From Haliclona indistincta (lineage: Eukaryota; Porifera; Demospongiae; Haplosclerida; Chalinidae): a DNA stretch of 64,000 nucleotides. Below, piece after piece: positions 47,247 through 64,000 of this stretch (the stretch's first letter is position 1; each line of letters opens with the position of its first letter). Location of the stretch: positions 8,685,047 to 8,749,046 of the forward strand of contig OZ024786.1 of NCBI GenBank assembly GCA_964017065.1, in the 5' to 3' direction. The notes below the pieces were generated by a model. It had not been told where the DNA came from and ran no database searches. It was given only the letters and a program-made list of their open reading frames with translations. Position numbers and translations under genes: made by a program.

Positions 47247-47672
47247 GTTGCCATTGAACCAGTACATTAGACCAGTGAGGGGTGAGCTACATTGTACCAG
47301 TACATTAGACCAGTGCTACATTGAACCAGTACATTAGACCAGTGAGGGGTGAACTACATTGAACCAGTACATTAGACCAGTGCTACATTGAACCAGTACA
47401 TTAGACCAGTGAGGGGTGAACTACATTGAACCAGTACATTAGACCAGTGAGGGGTGAGCTACATTGTACCAGTACATTAGACCAGTGAGGAGTGAGCTAC
47501 ACTGAACCAGTACATTGGACCAGTGAGGAGTGAGCTACACTGAACCAGTACATTAGACCAGTGAGGGGTGAGCTACATTGAACCAGTACATTAGACCAGT
47601 GAGGGGTGGGCTACATTGAACCTGTACATTAGACCAGTGAGGGGTGAGCTACATTGAACCAGTACATTAGAC
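47247..47672. repeat. 38-bp tandem repeat with shortened variants
   Basis: Unit built from GAACCAGTACATTAGACCAG and TGAGGGGTGAGCTACATT; some units lack the GAGGGGTGA part. About eleven copies, directly after the 29-bp array. Confidence 0.9.
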
Positions 47673-48041
47673 ATAATTATTTACAACAACAACAACAGTA
47701 ATAGTAGTATCATCTCCAGCTTGTATTAATGGTTTCCTACAGAAAAAAACGCATTGTGAACACATCATCAGATTGTTGACTTCACCCTAATGATGAATCT
47801 TGAATTTTCTCCCATCTGTTAGTATAGTTCAGCATCTTGACTTCTCCAGTAGAACTTTTCCTAGTTGCCTTCATCTTCATACTCTAGATTATCCTATCTA
47901 AGGCTTTGATTATGCACAAAAATAATGTTCATCCTATAATGCATTGACTACACTACCTAGCTATCTACCTAACTCAGGCTTTACTACAGCACAGCAATAT
48001 CACATGCAACATTGTTAAAGATGATTCATAATACACATCTT

Positions 48042-48675
48042 GATTGATTGGTTTTGATCTGGATACGTAGTTTGTGATGATGGTGATCTTGTCTGGTTCT
48101 TGGTCTGCTCTCTCTTGATGGCTATCTACCTATCTAAAGCTTTGACTAAACTACCTTACCTGGCTAAGGCTTTGACTACACTACCTATAATTATTACACA
48201 ATGTTCATTCTAAGGCTTTGACTACACTAGTTAACATACATCAATGCAATGAAACAGCACAGCAATATCACATGCAACATTATTAAAGATGATTCATAAT
48301 ACGCACTCTCACTGTCTCACTCACTGTCATGCCGCGCTAGCAGATACACACAAACACTCACTAACCTTACAATCTATGATGTCACATCGCACGTTAACAC
48401 GCTGGCATGCAAATACATTCTAACATTGCTACCATACAGCCTAGCATTGCTAAAACCATAGATGGTGCACTCTCTTGTGCCATAGAAAGTGTAGCATCTA
48501 TGGTTACTATACTTCTTAGCATTTGTACACAACCTTAGAACAACTATAAATTACTGGTACCGCAATATCTTGGGTAGAAATGGTCAGTTGTAGAGCCAGT
48601 AGCACTGAGAGTAGAACCAGTAGCGGAGAGTAGAGCCAGTAGCAGAGGGTAGAGCCAGTAGCATCAGAACTAATG
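48042..48675. repeat. Direct segmental duplication, copy 1 (copy 2 at 48999-49602)
   Basis: About 0.6 kb repeated at a 0.95-kb offset: GATTGATTGGTTTTGATC at the left, CACATCGCACGTTAACACGC in the middle and a GTAGAGCCAGTAGCAGAGGG short-tandem block at the right in both copies. Non-coding. Confidence 0.8.
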
Positions 48676-49602
48676 CTTGTGGTAGCCATCAGTAGCAACA
48701 ATAATGTAGTGAAGCTGTAGTGGGTAAAGGTGATTGATTGTGTTACAGATCACTATCTACTGTTACCTCATGGTCCAGTGTGTTTCACTGGTAGTCCATT
48801 CCTAAACTCCAGTTGAAGTTAGGAGTTTATACACTGGACCCTGTAGAGTGGATTGAGTGATCAATGCTGCTAGCATACAGTGATGTGGCACTGACCTCAT
48901 ACACTGGTTCCATAAGATAGGGAATGAGACCGTACTGATTGATTGATTGTGGTGATTTTGATTAGTTATTGATGATCTTGATTGATTGGCAGTGATCTGG
49001 ATTGATTGGTTTTGATCGGGATAGTTTGTGATGACGGTGATCTTGTCTGGTTCTGCTCCTCTTTATGCTCTCTTGATAGCTTGACTACACTACCTAGCTA
49101 TCTACCTATCTGCCTGGCTAAGGCTTTGACTACACTACCTATATTACACAATGTTCATTCTAAGGCTTTGACTACACTAGCTAACATACATCAATGCAAT
49201 GAAATAACACATGCAACATTATTCATAATACGCACTCTCACTGGCTCACTCACTATCATGTCGCGCTAGCAGATACATACAAACACTCGCTAACCTTACA
49301 ATCATGATGTCACATCGCACGTTAACACGCTGGCATGCAAATACACTCTAACATTGCTACCATACAGCCTAGCATTGCTAAAACCATAGATGGTATACTC
49401 TCTTGTGCCATAGAAAGTGTAGCATCCATGGTTACTACACTTCTTAGCAATTGTACATATTAAACCTTAGAACAACTATGAAATACTGGTACCGTAGCAT
49501 TATTGGGAAGATTCATAGTAGAGCCAGTCGCAGAGGGTGAGCCTAGGAGCAGAGGGTAGAGCCAGTAGCAGAGGGTAGAGCTAGTAGTAGAGAGTAGAGC
49601 CA

Positions 49603-51613
49603 GGTAAACGAGTTCACGAGTTGTATTGAAATTCGCGCGCTTTGAGTTATAGCTTATACCCACTTCTGTTTGTTCTATCACAGGTTGGTTGGCGTCCCAT
49701 AGCTGGAGCAGTAGCGTCGTTGGCAGCGCTTAGTTGTGAAAGGGTAAGGCTATGAGTGAGAAATATACACACCAATTACACCCTTCTCGGTCACAGTAGT
49801 GGAGACTAACCGCTAACGCATTCAGTGAGGTAGCGAGACACTCGTGACAGCATTATGAAGCTTGCTTGGCGTGGGTTCTACTTTGTCATCAGCTCTTGTC
49901 CTTCACAGTAGCATCAGTTGGCACAGACTGACCTCGCGCTCCTCCTCACAGCTCTTTATAGTAATTCAAAATTGGCGCTCAACTTTACCCGCCTACACTG
50001 CTGCGCATGCGTTACAAGCGAGCGAGCCGTAAAATGGCGCGTTGATTTGAATTATGAACTTCATGTATACGAAGCTGAGGACAGTCAACTAAAATTATTA
50101 AAATGAGTTTTGCTCATAGTAACAACTTAGCTCATGGGGTACTATTCCACTTGTAGCTTGTGAAGAAGTGAATGATAATTAAATCACACTATTGGTACTG
50201 CATGCTACAGACCGCCAAGTTTACAAGTTGCTTGATAGCGGAGATTGTAAAATAGGTGGTGGTCTATAACAATACATAATATGGTTAGTTAGCCACTGCC
50301 CAATTTTATACAACTTCTGCTTTCAAGCAACTTGCAAAAGTCTGTACTGCATTCCTTCACTAGAATTGCAATTTTGACAAACAACAGCCTTGTAAGTACA
50401 ACTGTGCCAAAAACCTCTTTTATTTGAATCTCCGTGGGACCCCACAGATTAAAAATGCGTCATTATTGGGTTTGTAAAATACTATGCAATTGGGATCACA
50501 TCCAGTGTTCACATTCAGTGATTTTATAATTTCTTTAGAAATGTCCACAAGTAGGACCTTCACTGTATACATCGCTTAGTCAACCAGAGCTGAGGAATTA
50601 TAGCCTTTCTCACAGACAACTGAAACACCCGTGTGATCTTCTATACGCATTCTGTTCTCTCAGGAAATTAAAGTACCGATGCCGGTACAGCTGAGCTCAG
50701 CTACTTGATTCAGTGACACATTGACAGATTGAGAAGGAAATATGGTGTCTGTTGTTTTATGCATGTAGCGTAGTAAGCGAAGCAAAGAGCGCTGTATATG
50801 GACTTACTTGTTTCTTGTCTTGTTACAGCAAGAGGTAGATAAATCTCCATTGCGTGCATCAATAGGAGACAGGCAACTATTTGCATTGCAGATGACATTA
50901 TATAAAACTCAAAAACTGCATGTATAATGCAGCACGATGATGGTTATATAGAATTGTTAACATAATCACACTCCTGATGTTATCAAAAGAGCTCACGTGC
51001 ATTGAGATGTGTTAGAAACTCACCTATTGTGAATTTTAAAACAACTCCGTCATTCTTGTTATGATGTGCATGGCATGGTGTGTCATGTGCTAGTGATGAA
51101 GCCGAGCGTGAGCATGTCCAATCGTTCAGAACATTCATTTAGAACTGCTGTATTTAAATACTGTGCGTGAAGTGATCTTATTATTGGATAATAAACACCA
51201 CAGCAGCCTCTGGATCATGCAGTTCAGCTTGCCCACGTGTAACATTCAGAACATATTCATTCGGAACAATCATTCAGAGGGGTTCATTTAGAACAATCAA
51301 TCATTCTGTAAAAAATACTGTGCGAGTAGTGATCTTATTGAATGATAAGCAGCACAGCAGTAAATCGCTTTTGGATCAAAATGCAGTTCAAGTTACATGT
51401 AGCTCGCCCACGCGCACGCATTTCTACGAGTCCCGCCCATTCAGTCAACTACTTGACTTTCTGCATGACCAAAATATCACCGATTTTTATTTGACGGACG
51501 TTGTGTTGCACAGAACAGATCTATTTTGATTTTTGAGCGAGCTGTCATGCTGTTTCTTGATCCAAGACCAGACTTCCAAGAGAAGGTGTGGTCTGGGAGG
51601 AGTTTAATAACAA
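49603..51613. other. Upstream region of NAE1, no gene seen
   Basis: Holds a diverged direct repeat (about 51120-51245 and 51265-51420, both with CAGTTCA and ATACTGTGCG) and a GC-richer stretch near 49980-50040. No coding exon is supported. The NAE1 promoter presumably lies in the last few hundred bases. Confidence 0.4.
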
Positions 51614-53206
51614 ATGGCGGAGCTTACCGAGAAGGATAAGCGGTATGACCGACAGCTGCGTCTATGGGGAGACCACGGGCAGGCTAAGTTGGAGTCTTCT
51701 CACGTTTGTCTCATTAACGCTACAGCTCTTGGGACAGAAACGCTGAAAAATCTCGTTCTGCCTGGAATTGGTGCCTTCACTATCGTCGACAATCATCGAG
51801 TGAAAGATGTGGATCTTGGCAGCAATTTCTTCCTCACGACTGACTCCCTGGGTCACTCACGTGGTCTCTGTGCTGTTCAACTACTACAAGAACTCAACAC
51901 TGAGGTACGCAGTAACCACGTGGACGAGTCCCTTGATGCCGTGCTTGAAAACGGCCTTGGATTCTTTGAGAAATTTAGTTTAGTTGTTGCAACTGCTGTA
52001 CCAGGAGACGAACTCAAACGATTGGCTGCTGTCCTTTGGGAGAACAATATCCCACTTCTGGTCGGGCGTACTTACGGTCTTCTTGGATATCTTCGTCTTG
52101 TGGTAGGTAGTCACGAAGTCATCGAGTCACATCCAGACAACTATCATGAAGATCTTAGACTAGATAATCCATTCCCTGCTTTACAAAGATATGCCGACTC
52201 TGTCGATTTAGAAGGCGCTGATAACACCAAGCACGGCAACGTACCTTATTTGATTATCCTGCTCAAATATCTCGACCAATGGAAGAGCACCCATGATGGT
52301 CAGTTTCCTAGCAACTATCGAGACAAGAAAGCATTCAAGGAGATTGTTCGGCAAGGCATTCGTTCTAACGAAGATGGCGTTCCTCTAGATGAAGATAACT
52401 TTGACGAAGCTATAACTAGTGTCAATAGTTCTCTAGTGCGATCTTCAATTCCTTTAGAAGTACAGAAAATCTTTGAGGACCAATGCTGCACATGTGTTAA
52501 CACTGATTCAAGTGTGTTCTGGCTTCTTGTTCGGGCACTCAAAGAGTTTATAGCCTCGGAAGGAAACGGCTTGTTACCTCTTCGAGGCACAATTCCGGAC
52601 ATGACCTCATCCTCTGACATGTATATTCAACTTCAGCGCATCTATCAGACACAAGCTAGGATTGAGATGGAGGCCTTGACAAGCCATCTTTTTCAACTGC
52701 TGACCAACTTAAACAAACCCTCGAACACCGTCAGCGAGGTTGATATCAAGCGTCTGTGTCGTAACAGCGCCTTTTTACGAGTTGTTCGTTGCCGTTCTCT
52801 AGCCAGTGAATACAGTGAACCAAACCTCTCCGAGCTCTCACAGCTCGGTAACCCCGATAGTGATCTAGTCTACTATGTCCTGCTCCGAGCTGCTGATCAA
52901 TTTTACTCGCTTTACAAGACGTATCCTGGTTGTGCTGATAACTCGATTGAAGCTGACGTCACTCAAATGAAATCCATCCTCTCCAGTTTGCTTCAGGATT
53001 GGCGTCTCAATGACTGCGCCATCAAAGACGACCATGTGATTGAGTTCTGTCGTTATGGGGCTGGTGAACTGCACTCTGTAGCGTCATATGTTGGCGGGAT
53101 AGCTTCTCAAGAAGTGATAAAGATTCTAACACATCAGTATGTACCGTTTTGTAATACATACTTGTACAATGCTGCTACTTGTAGTTCAACGACTGTCTGT
53201 CTTTGA
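51614..53206 (+). CDS. NAE1: NEDD8-activating enzyme E1 regulatory subunit
   Basis: Full-length 530-residue protein in one exon; human NAE1 has 534. NAE1 (APP-BP1) pairs with UBA3 to adenylate NEDD8 and pass it to UBC12, starting cullin neddylation. Seen here: [13 protein letters not shown] at the start, [27 protein letters not shown], the PVRGTIPDM-equivalent PLRGTIPDM, LCRNSAFLRVVRCRSL, EFCRYG and the C-terminal ASQEVIKILTHQYVPF. As in the family it contains the ThiF-like fold without the catalytic cysteine domain of UBA3. The ATG follows CAAA and an upstream non-coding stretch. NAE1 has many introns in vertebrates; the lack of introns here suggests either a retrocopy that replaced the parent or lineage intron loss. 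No frame damage is seen. Confidence 0.96.
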   Translation: MAELTEKDKRYDRQLRLWGDHGQAKLESSHVCLINATALGTETLKNLVLPGIGAFTIVDNHRVKDVDLGSNFFLTTDSLGHSRGLCAVQLLQELNTEVRSNHVDESLDAVLENGLGFFEKFSLVVATAVPGDELKRLAAVLWENNIPLLVGRTYGLLGYLRLVVGSHEVIESHPDNYHEDLRLDNPFPALQRYADSVDLEGADNTKHGNVPYLIILLKYLDQWKSTHDGQFPSNYRDKKAFKEIVRQGIRSNEDGVPLDEDNFDEAITSVNSSLVRSSIPLEVQKIFEDQCCTCVNTDSSVFWLLVRALKEFIASEGNGLLPLRGTIPDMTSSSDMYIQLQRIYQTQARIEMEALTSHLFQLLTNLNKPSNTVSEVDIKRLCRNSAFLRVVRCRSLASEYSEPNLSELSQLGNPDSDLVYYVLLRAADQFYSLYKTYPGCADNSIEADVTQMKSILSSLLQDWRLNDCAIKDDHVIEFCRYGAGELHSVASYVGGIASQEVIKILTHQYVPFCNTYLYNAATCSSTTVCL

Positions 53207-53241
53207 CTTTATAAGTATTGAAATTGTGTCAGCTAAACTTG

Positions 53242-53832
53242 TTAAGGGGGCGGTGCATGATTTTATGGGGGACTTTGATGTGCTGCATCTTGTTTTCTGC
53301 TTAGCATATATGCACAAAAGTGCTTTTATTGATTAGACCAAGTCTAACACTACCTGCCGTGCAACTATGGCGAGCTGGTGACGCTCTCGGGTACGCACAA
53401 AAGACCTCGATTCTGCTACATGGTTTGTACACGTTTTCTCGACTTCTGAGCTAGAGATCGACGCGCTGTAAACGCAGTACTGTTCAGTACCATCTTGCGC
53501 AGAAACGTATAGAGCGATTTGTCGATATTCGTTCGCGAAGGTAGCAAAGCAGCGTTCGTGCAATAGAAAAAACTACGCTGTAAAAAAAGTAAGCGCTATT
53601 ACGAAAATTCGCTCTATACGTTTGTGCGCAAGATGCTACTGAATAGCACTGCGTTTACAGCGCGTCGATCTCTTGCTCAGAAGTCGAGAAAACGTGTACA
53701 AACCATCCGTGTATTATTTCTGCCATACTCTTATGGGAGATCGGTTTGTTTATAAATAGTTATTCAACCACAAGAACATAACCATGTAACTATGAATAAT
53801 TTGAATATTAAGTCCTTGCACCGCCACCTTAA
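53242..53832. mobile_element. TTAA-flanked foldback MITE (copy C)
   Basis: Ends TTAAGGGGGCGGTGCATG and TGCACCGCCACCTTAA; inner arms ACGTATAGAGCGA and CGCTCTATACGT as in copy A. It fills most of the gap between NAE1 and the channel gene. Confidence 0.8.
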
Positions 53833-53910
53833 CCTGGTTACGCGCGCATTTTTGAATTGTCTAGTGAACGCCCATAAATTGACGCCCCAAATTAGTTGCT
53901 GCACGTTTGC

Positions 53911-55179
53911 ATGGCTGGGATGATTAGCAAGAAGATTGTGGCTGCAGCAGCGACCAATGCATCTGCTGATAAATTGCTCTTCGAGGACAAACAGACGCAA
54001 GTCGGCGCAATCTTAGGTGAGCCCGATCAAGAGAACGCTGATGCTGGAAGAGCTACATCACTCCGAGTCAATCAGAAAGACTTCTATTGGGATCAGATAG
54101 TCCGTGTGCTAATATACGCCATGTTGGGTCTTAGCTTCTTGGACATTTCGATCGAATTCTTTAGAGGATCCGAAGTGCAGTGCTTCTTTGATATCGATAA
54201 CTTCAGTATTTCCAAGGGGAACTACATCAATAGTTACTGTTATGGAAGTCTACCCAACGCACAGTATTATCTCGTGTTCGTACTAATCACAGCTCTAGTT
54301 GTGATTGCTCCTCACTATCTGTGGAGTGCTTATTTTGCTGCACAGTTCGACTTTTTCTTTGACCTCATCAAAAATCTTGATCGTCTAAGAGACACACTCA
54401 CTGGTGAATACAAACCACAAAATTTTGAGATTGTAAAGAAACTGGAAGAAAAGTTCCGAAAACCACGAATTTTCTTGCTTTACATACTAAAGTTAGTCCT
54501 TCAGTTTTTTTTCTGCACTATAGCACTAGGAGTCAACATTTGGTTCTTTGAAGTTGATGATTTTAGTGTAAAATTCAACTGTCCAAGAAACTGTGAGTTT
54601 GATGATGATGATAATCTAAACTGCACTGGTCCTGACCAATACTGGCCGCTAAATGAACGATTCAATTGTGTCTACAACTCCTTCAGATTGCTTGATTTTC
54701 TGCACAAGGCTATGTTTGCCTTACTTGGCATGATGATATGCGTATTATCAATCGGATTTTTCTGGTCTTGTCTAGGTCGCCATACCAATGAACTTGGTGC
54801 TAAGAGAATTGCTGATTTCTGCTTCAATTCTTGTCTGCAACCAGACGCATTTTCGTTTACTCCATGGACAGCTCTTTTGACTTGCAAACGCCGAAAGCAA
54901 AAATCTACGAATGTCTCATGCAGGAATTGCTTAACAGCTATCTATTCATGGTTTAGGAGAATTCTTCGCTACTTTAATCCTCGTATCACGAATGATCTGG
55001 ATTTTCTCTTAATGCGGTTGTTCGAGGCAGACTCAGGACATGGTCAAGTGTTCAAAGACGTCCAGATAGTAAAGCACCTTTATACACAAAATTCTGATGA
55101 CCACAAACGTCTTTATCTATTGAACAAAATTCAAAGCGATTTTCTTGATGAGCAAATGACTAGTAAGGATAGCATGTGA
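53911..55179 (+). CDS. Innexin/pannexin-type four-helix channel protein
   Basis: Single exon, 422 residues from the first ATG. Four predicted membrane helices: about 63-84, 119-138, 187-213, 264-287, with both ends inside. The first extracellular loop has two Cys (91 and 110, the second in NSYCYG, like the YCW of innexins). Helix 2 has YYLVFVL and ends with PHYLW, matching the innexin YY-x-x-V...P-x-x-x-W signature. The second loop has Cys 224, 228, 238 and 253, the last in ERFNC as in pannexin QFQC. After helix 4, NDLDFLLMRLFE resembles the conserved GDWFLL / NDLSLYNLFLEE segment of innexins and pannexins. These channels form gap junctions or hemichannels for ions and ATP. An LRRC8-type channel is the main alternative, but no leucine-rich repeats follow. 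Confidence 0.8.
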   Translation: MAGMISKKIVAAAATNASADKLLFEDKQTQVGAILGEPDQENADAGRATSLRVNQKDFYWDQIVRVLIYAMLGLSFLDISIEFFRGSEVQCFFDIDNFSISKGNYINSYCYGSLPNAQYYLVFVLITALVVIAPHYLWSAYFAAQFDFFFDLIKNLDRLRDTLTGEYKPQNFEIVKKLEEKFRKPRIFLLYILKLVLQFFFCTIALGVNIWFFEVDDFSVKFNCPRNCEFDDDDNLNCTGPDQYWPLNERFNCVYNSFRLLDFLHKAMFALLGMMICVLSIGFFWSCLGRHTNELGAKRIADFCFNSCLQPDAFSFTPWTALLTCKRRKQKSTNVSCRNCLTAIYSWFRRILRYFNPRITNDLDFLLMRLFEADSGHGQVFKDVQIVKHLYTQNSDDHKRLYLLNKIQSDFLDEQMTSKDSM

Positions 55180-55270
55180 AAGTGGTTAAAATTTTAAATT
55201 TGCATTTTGATTGTATAATGCAGAACGTTAAGAACAGAGAGATGCTGGTCATGAATCTACAGTACGGATC

Positions 55271-57050
55271 ATGAGTCCCGATGACAACTGGAAAAGGATG
55301 GGCGACATCAGGAAGCATTTCTTTGATTCTGGCTTCAGCGCAGTGGGAAAGAATCCTGAACTGCAAGTGTACACAAATTTCGAAACAAGAGTTGGAGCAA
55401 AATGGGTATAACATAATAGTTTATGACCTAAAATAATTTGCAAAAGTTATGATTAGCTGTCGTACGCTATCTGATAATGTATCTATTCATACATGTATCC
55501 TATTGTGTTTCACACACTATTATGCCAATCTATACAATCAGGAGCACATATAAACAAGGGAGCATGTAACTCTGAACACTACCCCATATAACGGCGAAAT
55601 CCTAATATGGCGGACTTGCTATTTTTAGTTACTTCCATATAAAGTATAAATGTGACGTTTGCGGATGTAATAACTAGTACACGCCCGTTATTAATAATAT
55701 ACCGGGTGGAGGCGCGGTTGAAAGTATAGACCTTATATGGATTATAGTTCTTATATGGAAACTACTATTTTTAGAACAGCCACCATGTTAGGATTTCGCC
55801 GTTTACAGAGTTACATGCTCCCTTGTTTATATGCGCTACTGATACAATTCTATTGATCTATGGTTCATTCAATAGGAAGCCAATCCCAGTATCAGAGGTG
55901 CTTTATACGGATTTCTTCATTTTGCTCCTAACAATACCTTGGCAATGGACATATCATTTGGTACTAGTACAGGATACTCATTAGTACTGGCTAGAGCGTT
56001 CTATAATGTATGTATAACTTTATTGTATACACAATCTCTAATACGTGTATGTTCATCTGTTAGGTTGCTACGGTCCATTTCAACCGATTTTACAAAAATC
56101 CTAAAAGAGTTTGTAAAGTGGAAATGTTTCAAGCAAACTATCAGACCATCACTTTTCAAGAAGACATTTTCAGTCAGACTGCCAAGTCTATTACAGAAGT
56201 GAAACATCTTTAAAATGGTGATATGGATATTTTTACTGTTTGTCACTTTCTTTAGTCTGAAAAGTTAATAAGTGATCTCTTCTCTCATAAAGAAAATGGC
56301 GGCCTCGACTTGATTCTGATTGGTCCATTGAGAAGTATATCAATGAGTGACACAAGTAATTCTCGCAACTAGTTATAAAAGCTTCATAATAAAATATCAA
56401 TTTTTAGCTACTACTTTGATTGAGAAGATGTATTTCATGAAATATTTCACCAAGGGTGCTGTGCTCTTAGCCATTCGTCCACTAACAATAGGGTCACATA
56501 ATCGTGTGGCCGACTACTGGAAGTTCAAGCCACCAAAAGGGTAAGTAAGCATCACATATAATATAACTACACATTGTGACTACACCATGTGTAGTTATAG
56601 CCTTTGCATGGATGCTTGATAAGTATGCTCCCTTGAGTCACACAATGCCGGAGTTCTCTATAGCTTTCTTCTCTAAATTATTTATTATTACACACGCCCC
56701 TTGGAGCAATTTGTATAATGGAAAAACATAACTAGCTATCGTCATGTAATTTTCTTTAACAATTCATCATAATACATAATATTTTCAGTCTTTTTAGGAA
56801 CATCACCAGGACCAAGGTTTTACCTGAACTCAAAGCAGCTTGTATCAACATTATTCGTGTTCCAATGGAGACTAAGGCTGGGGTGCGGTACAGCACTGGA
56901 ATTGAAGTGATGTGCAATGACGTCAAGTGTGTCTTTGAGCTTCGTCTGTTTGAGTATATTGGTGATCGTTTTGTTCCATCATTAGCTACTTCATCAGCCA
57001 ATGGATCAATCTCATCACTATCTTCAGATAATGCAACAGCCTATGTATAA
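55271..57050 (+). CDS. Conserved-looking protein of unknown function, five exons
   Basis: Exons joined by splice signals and phase: 55271-55405, 55876-56007, 56064-56198, 56425-56540, 56798-57050; 256 residues. I do not recognise it. The middle alternates polar and hydrophobic residues (ALYGFLHFAPNNTLAMDISF, VATVHFNRFYKN), suggesting beta strands; a membrane beta-barrel or a beta-sandwich is possible. It has no signal peptide and no clear membrane helix, and the Ser-rich C-terminus is probably disordered. Start: the first in-frame ATG after an upstream stop. The stop is only 169 bp before the FIH start codon, on the same strand. The fourth acceptor (TGAG/AAG) is weak and could lie elsewhere. 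Confidence 0.6.
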
Positions 57051-57219
57051 AGAACGATAATCAAAAAAAAATATTGTTTTACATCAATTTTGCCCCCGTG
57101 CGGGCCGCGCGGGAACTGTGCTAACTGATCGCGGTTTTAACCCTTTAAGTTCCCAGATAGGCACCCTCAACTCAAGTCGTCTTCCCTCGCTCACCGCATA
57201 TCGCGGGCCGCACTGAGCA

Positions 57220-63973
<6,754 letters not shown>

Positions 63974-64000
63974 TAGTGTCGTGATACTAACTTAGTATCA

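Noticed and set aside
47001..47267. His/Ser/Asp-rich repeat frames on the minus strand
   Set aside because: Explained by the 29-bp tandem array.

Overview
The window looks like nuclear DNA from an early-branching animal, most likely a sponge (an inference, not proven). The reasons are spliced genes with GT-AG introns, short modular receptor genes whose exons all start and end in phase 1, clear metazoan housekeeping genes (the NEDD8-activating enzyme subunit NAE1 and the JmjC asparaginyl hydroxylase FIH/HIF1AN), AT-rich non-coding DNA, and very many small inverted-repeat transposons. No rRNA, CRISPR or bacterial-type operon is visible.

Layout. 1-4.6 kb: 3' part of a type I membrane receptor built from a duplicated unit (about 145-165 residues plus a Cys-rich segment of about 32-37), then a membrane helix and tail. 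6.3-7.6 kb (minus): complete five-exon Ig-FN3 receptor with an ITIM-like tail. 7.9-9.7 kb: dead LINE fragments. 10.9-18.3 kb (minus): Ig receptor with Ser/Thr-rich stalk exons, its introns full of MITEs. 18.4-24 kb: foldback transposons, one carrying a tRNA-like relic and a 20-bp tandem array. 24.8-27.0 kb: an unrecognised divergent gene pair, probably of mobile-element or viral origin. 27.4-34.3 kb: palindromic and foldback elements nested inside each other. 36.6-40.1 kb (plus): second Ig-FN3 receptor, paralogous to the one at 6.3 kb. 40-51.6 kb: no convincing intact gene, but a stray piece of NAE1 exon, several tandem arrays and a 0.6-kb direct duplication. 51.6-53.2 kb: intronless NAE1. 53.9-55.2 kb: intronless four-helix channel of the innexin/pannexin type. 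55.3-57.1 kb: five-exon gene of unknown function. 57.2 kb to beyond the right edge: FIH (HIF1AN), first five coding exons.

The left 40 kb is an accessory region of cell-surface receptors and transposons. The right 12 kb is a compact housekeeping block in which all four genes run on the plus strand. The most notable items are the innexin/pannexin-type channel (a family usually reported absent from sponges), the repeat-unit receptor, the divergent 25-kb gene pair, and the layered foldback elements. Exon structures come from splice signals, phase agreement and protein similarity; no transcript data were available.
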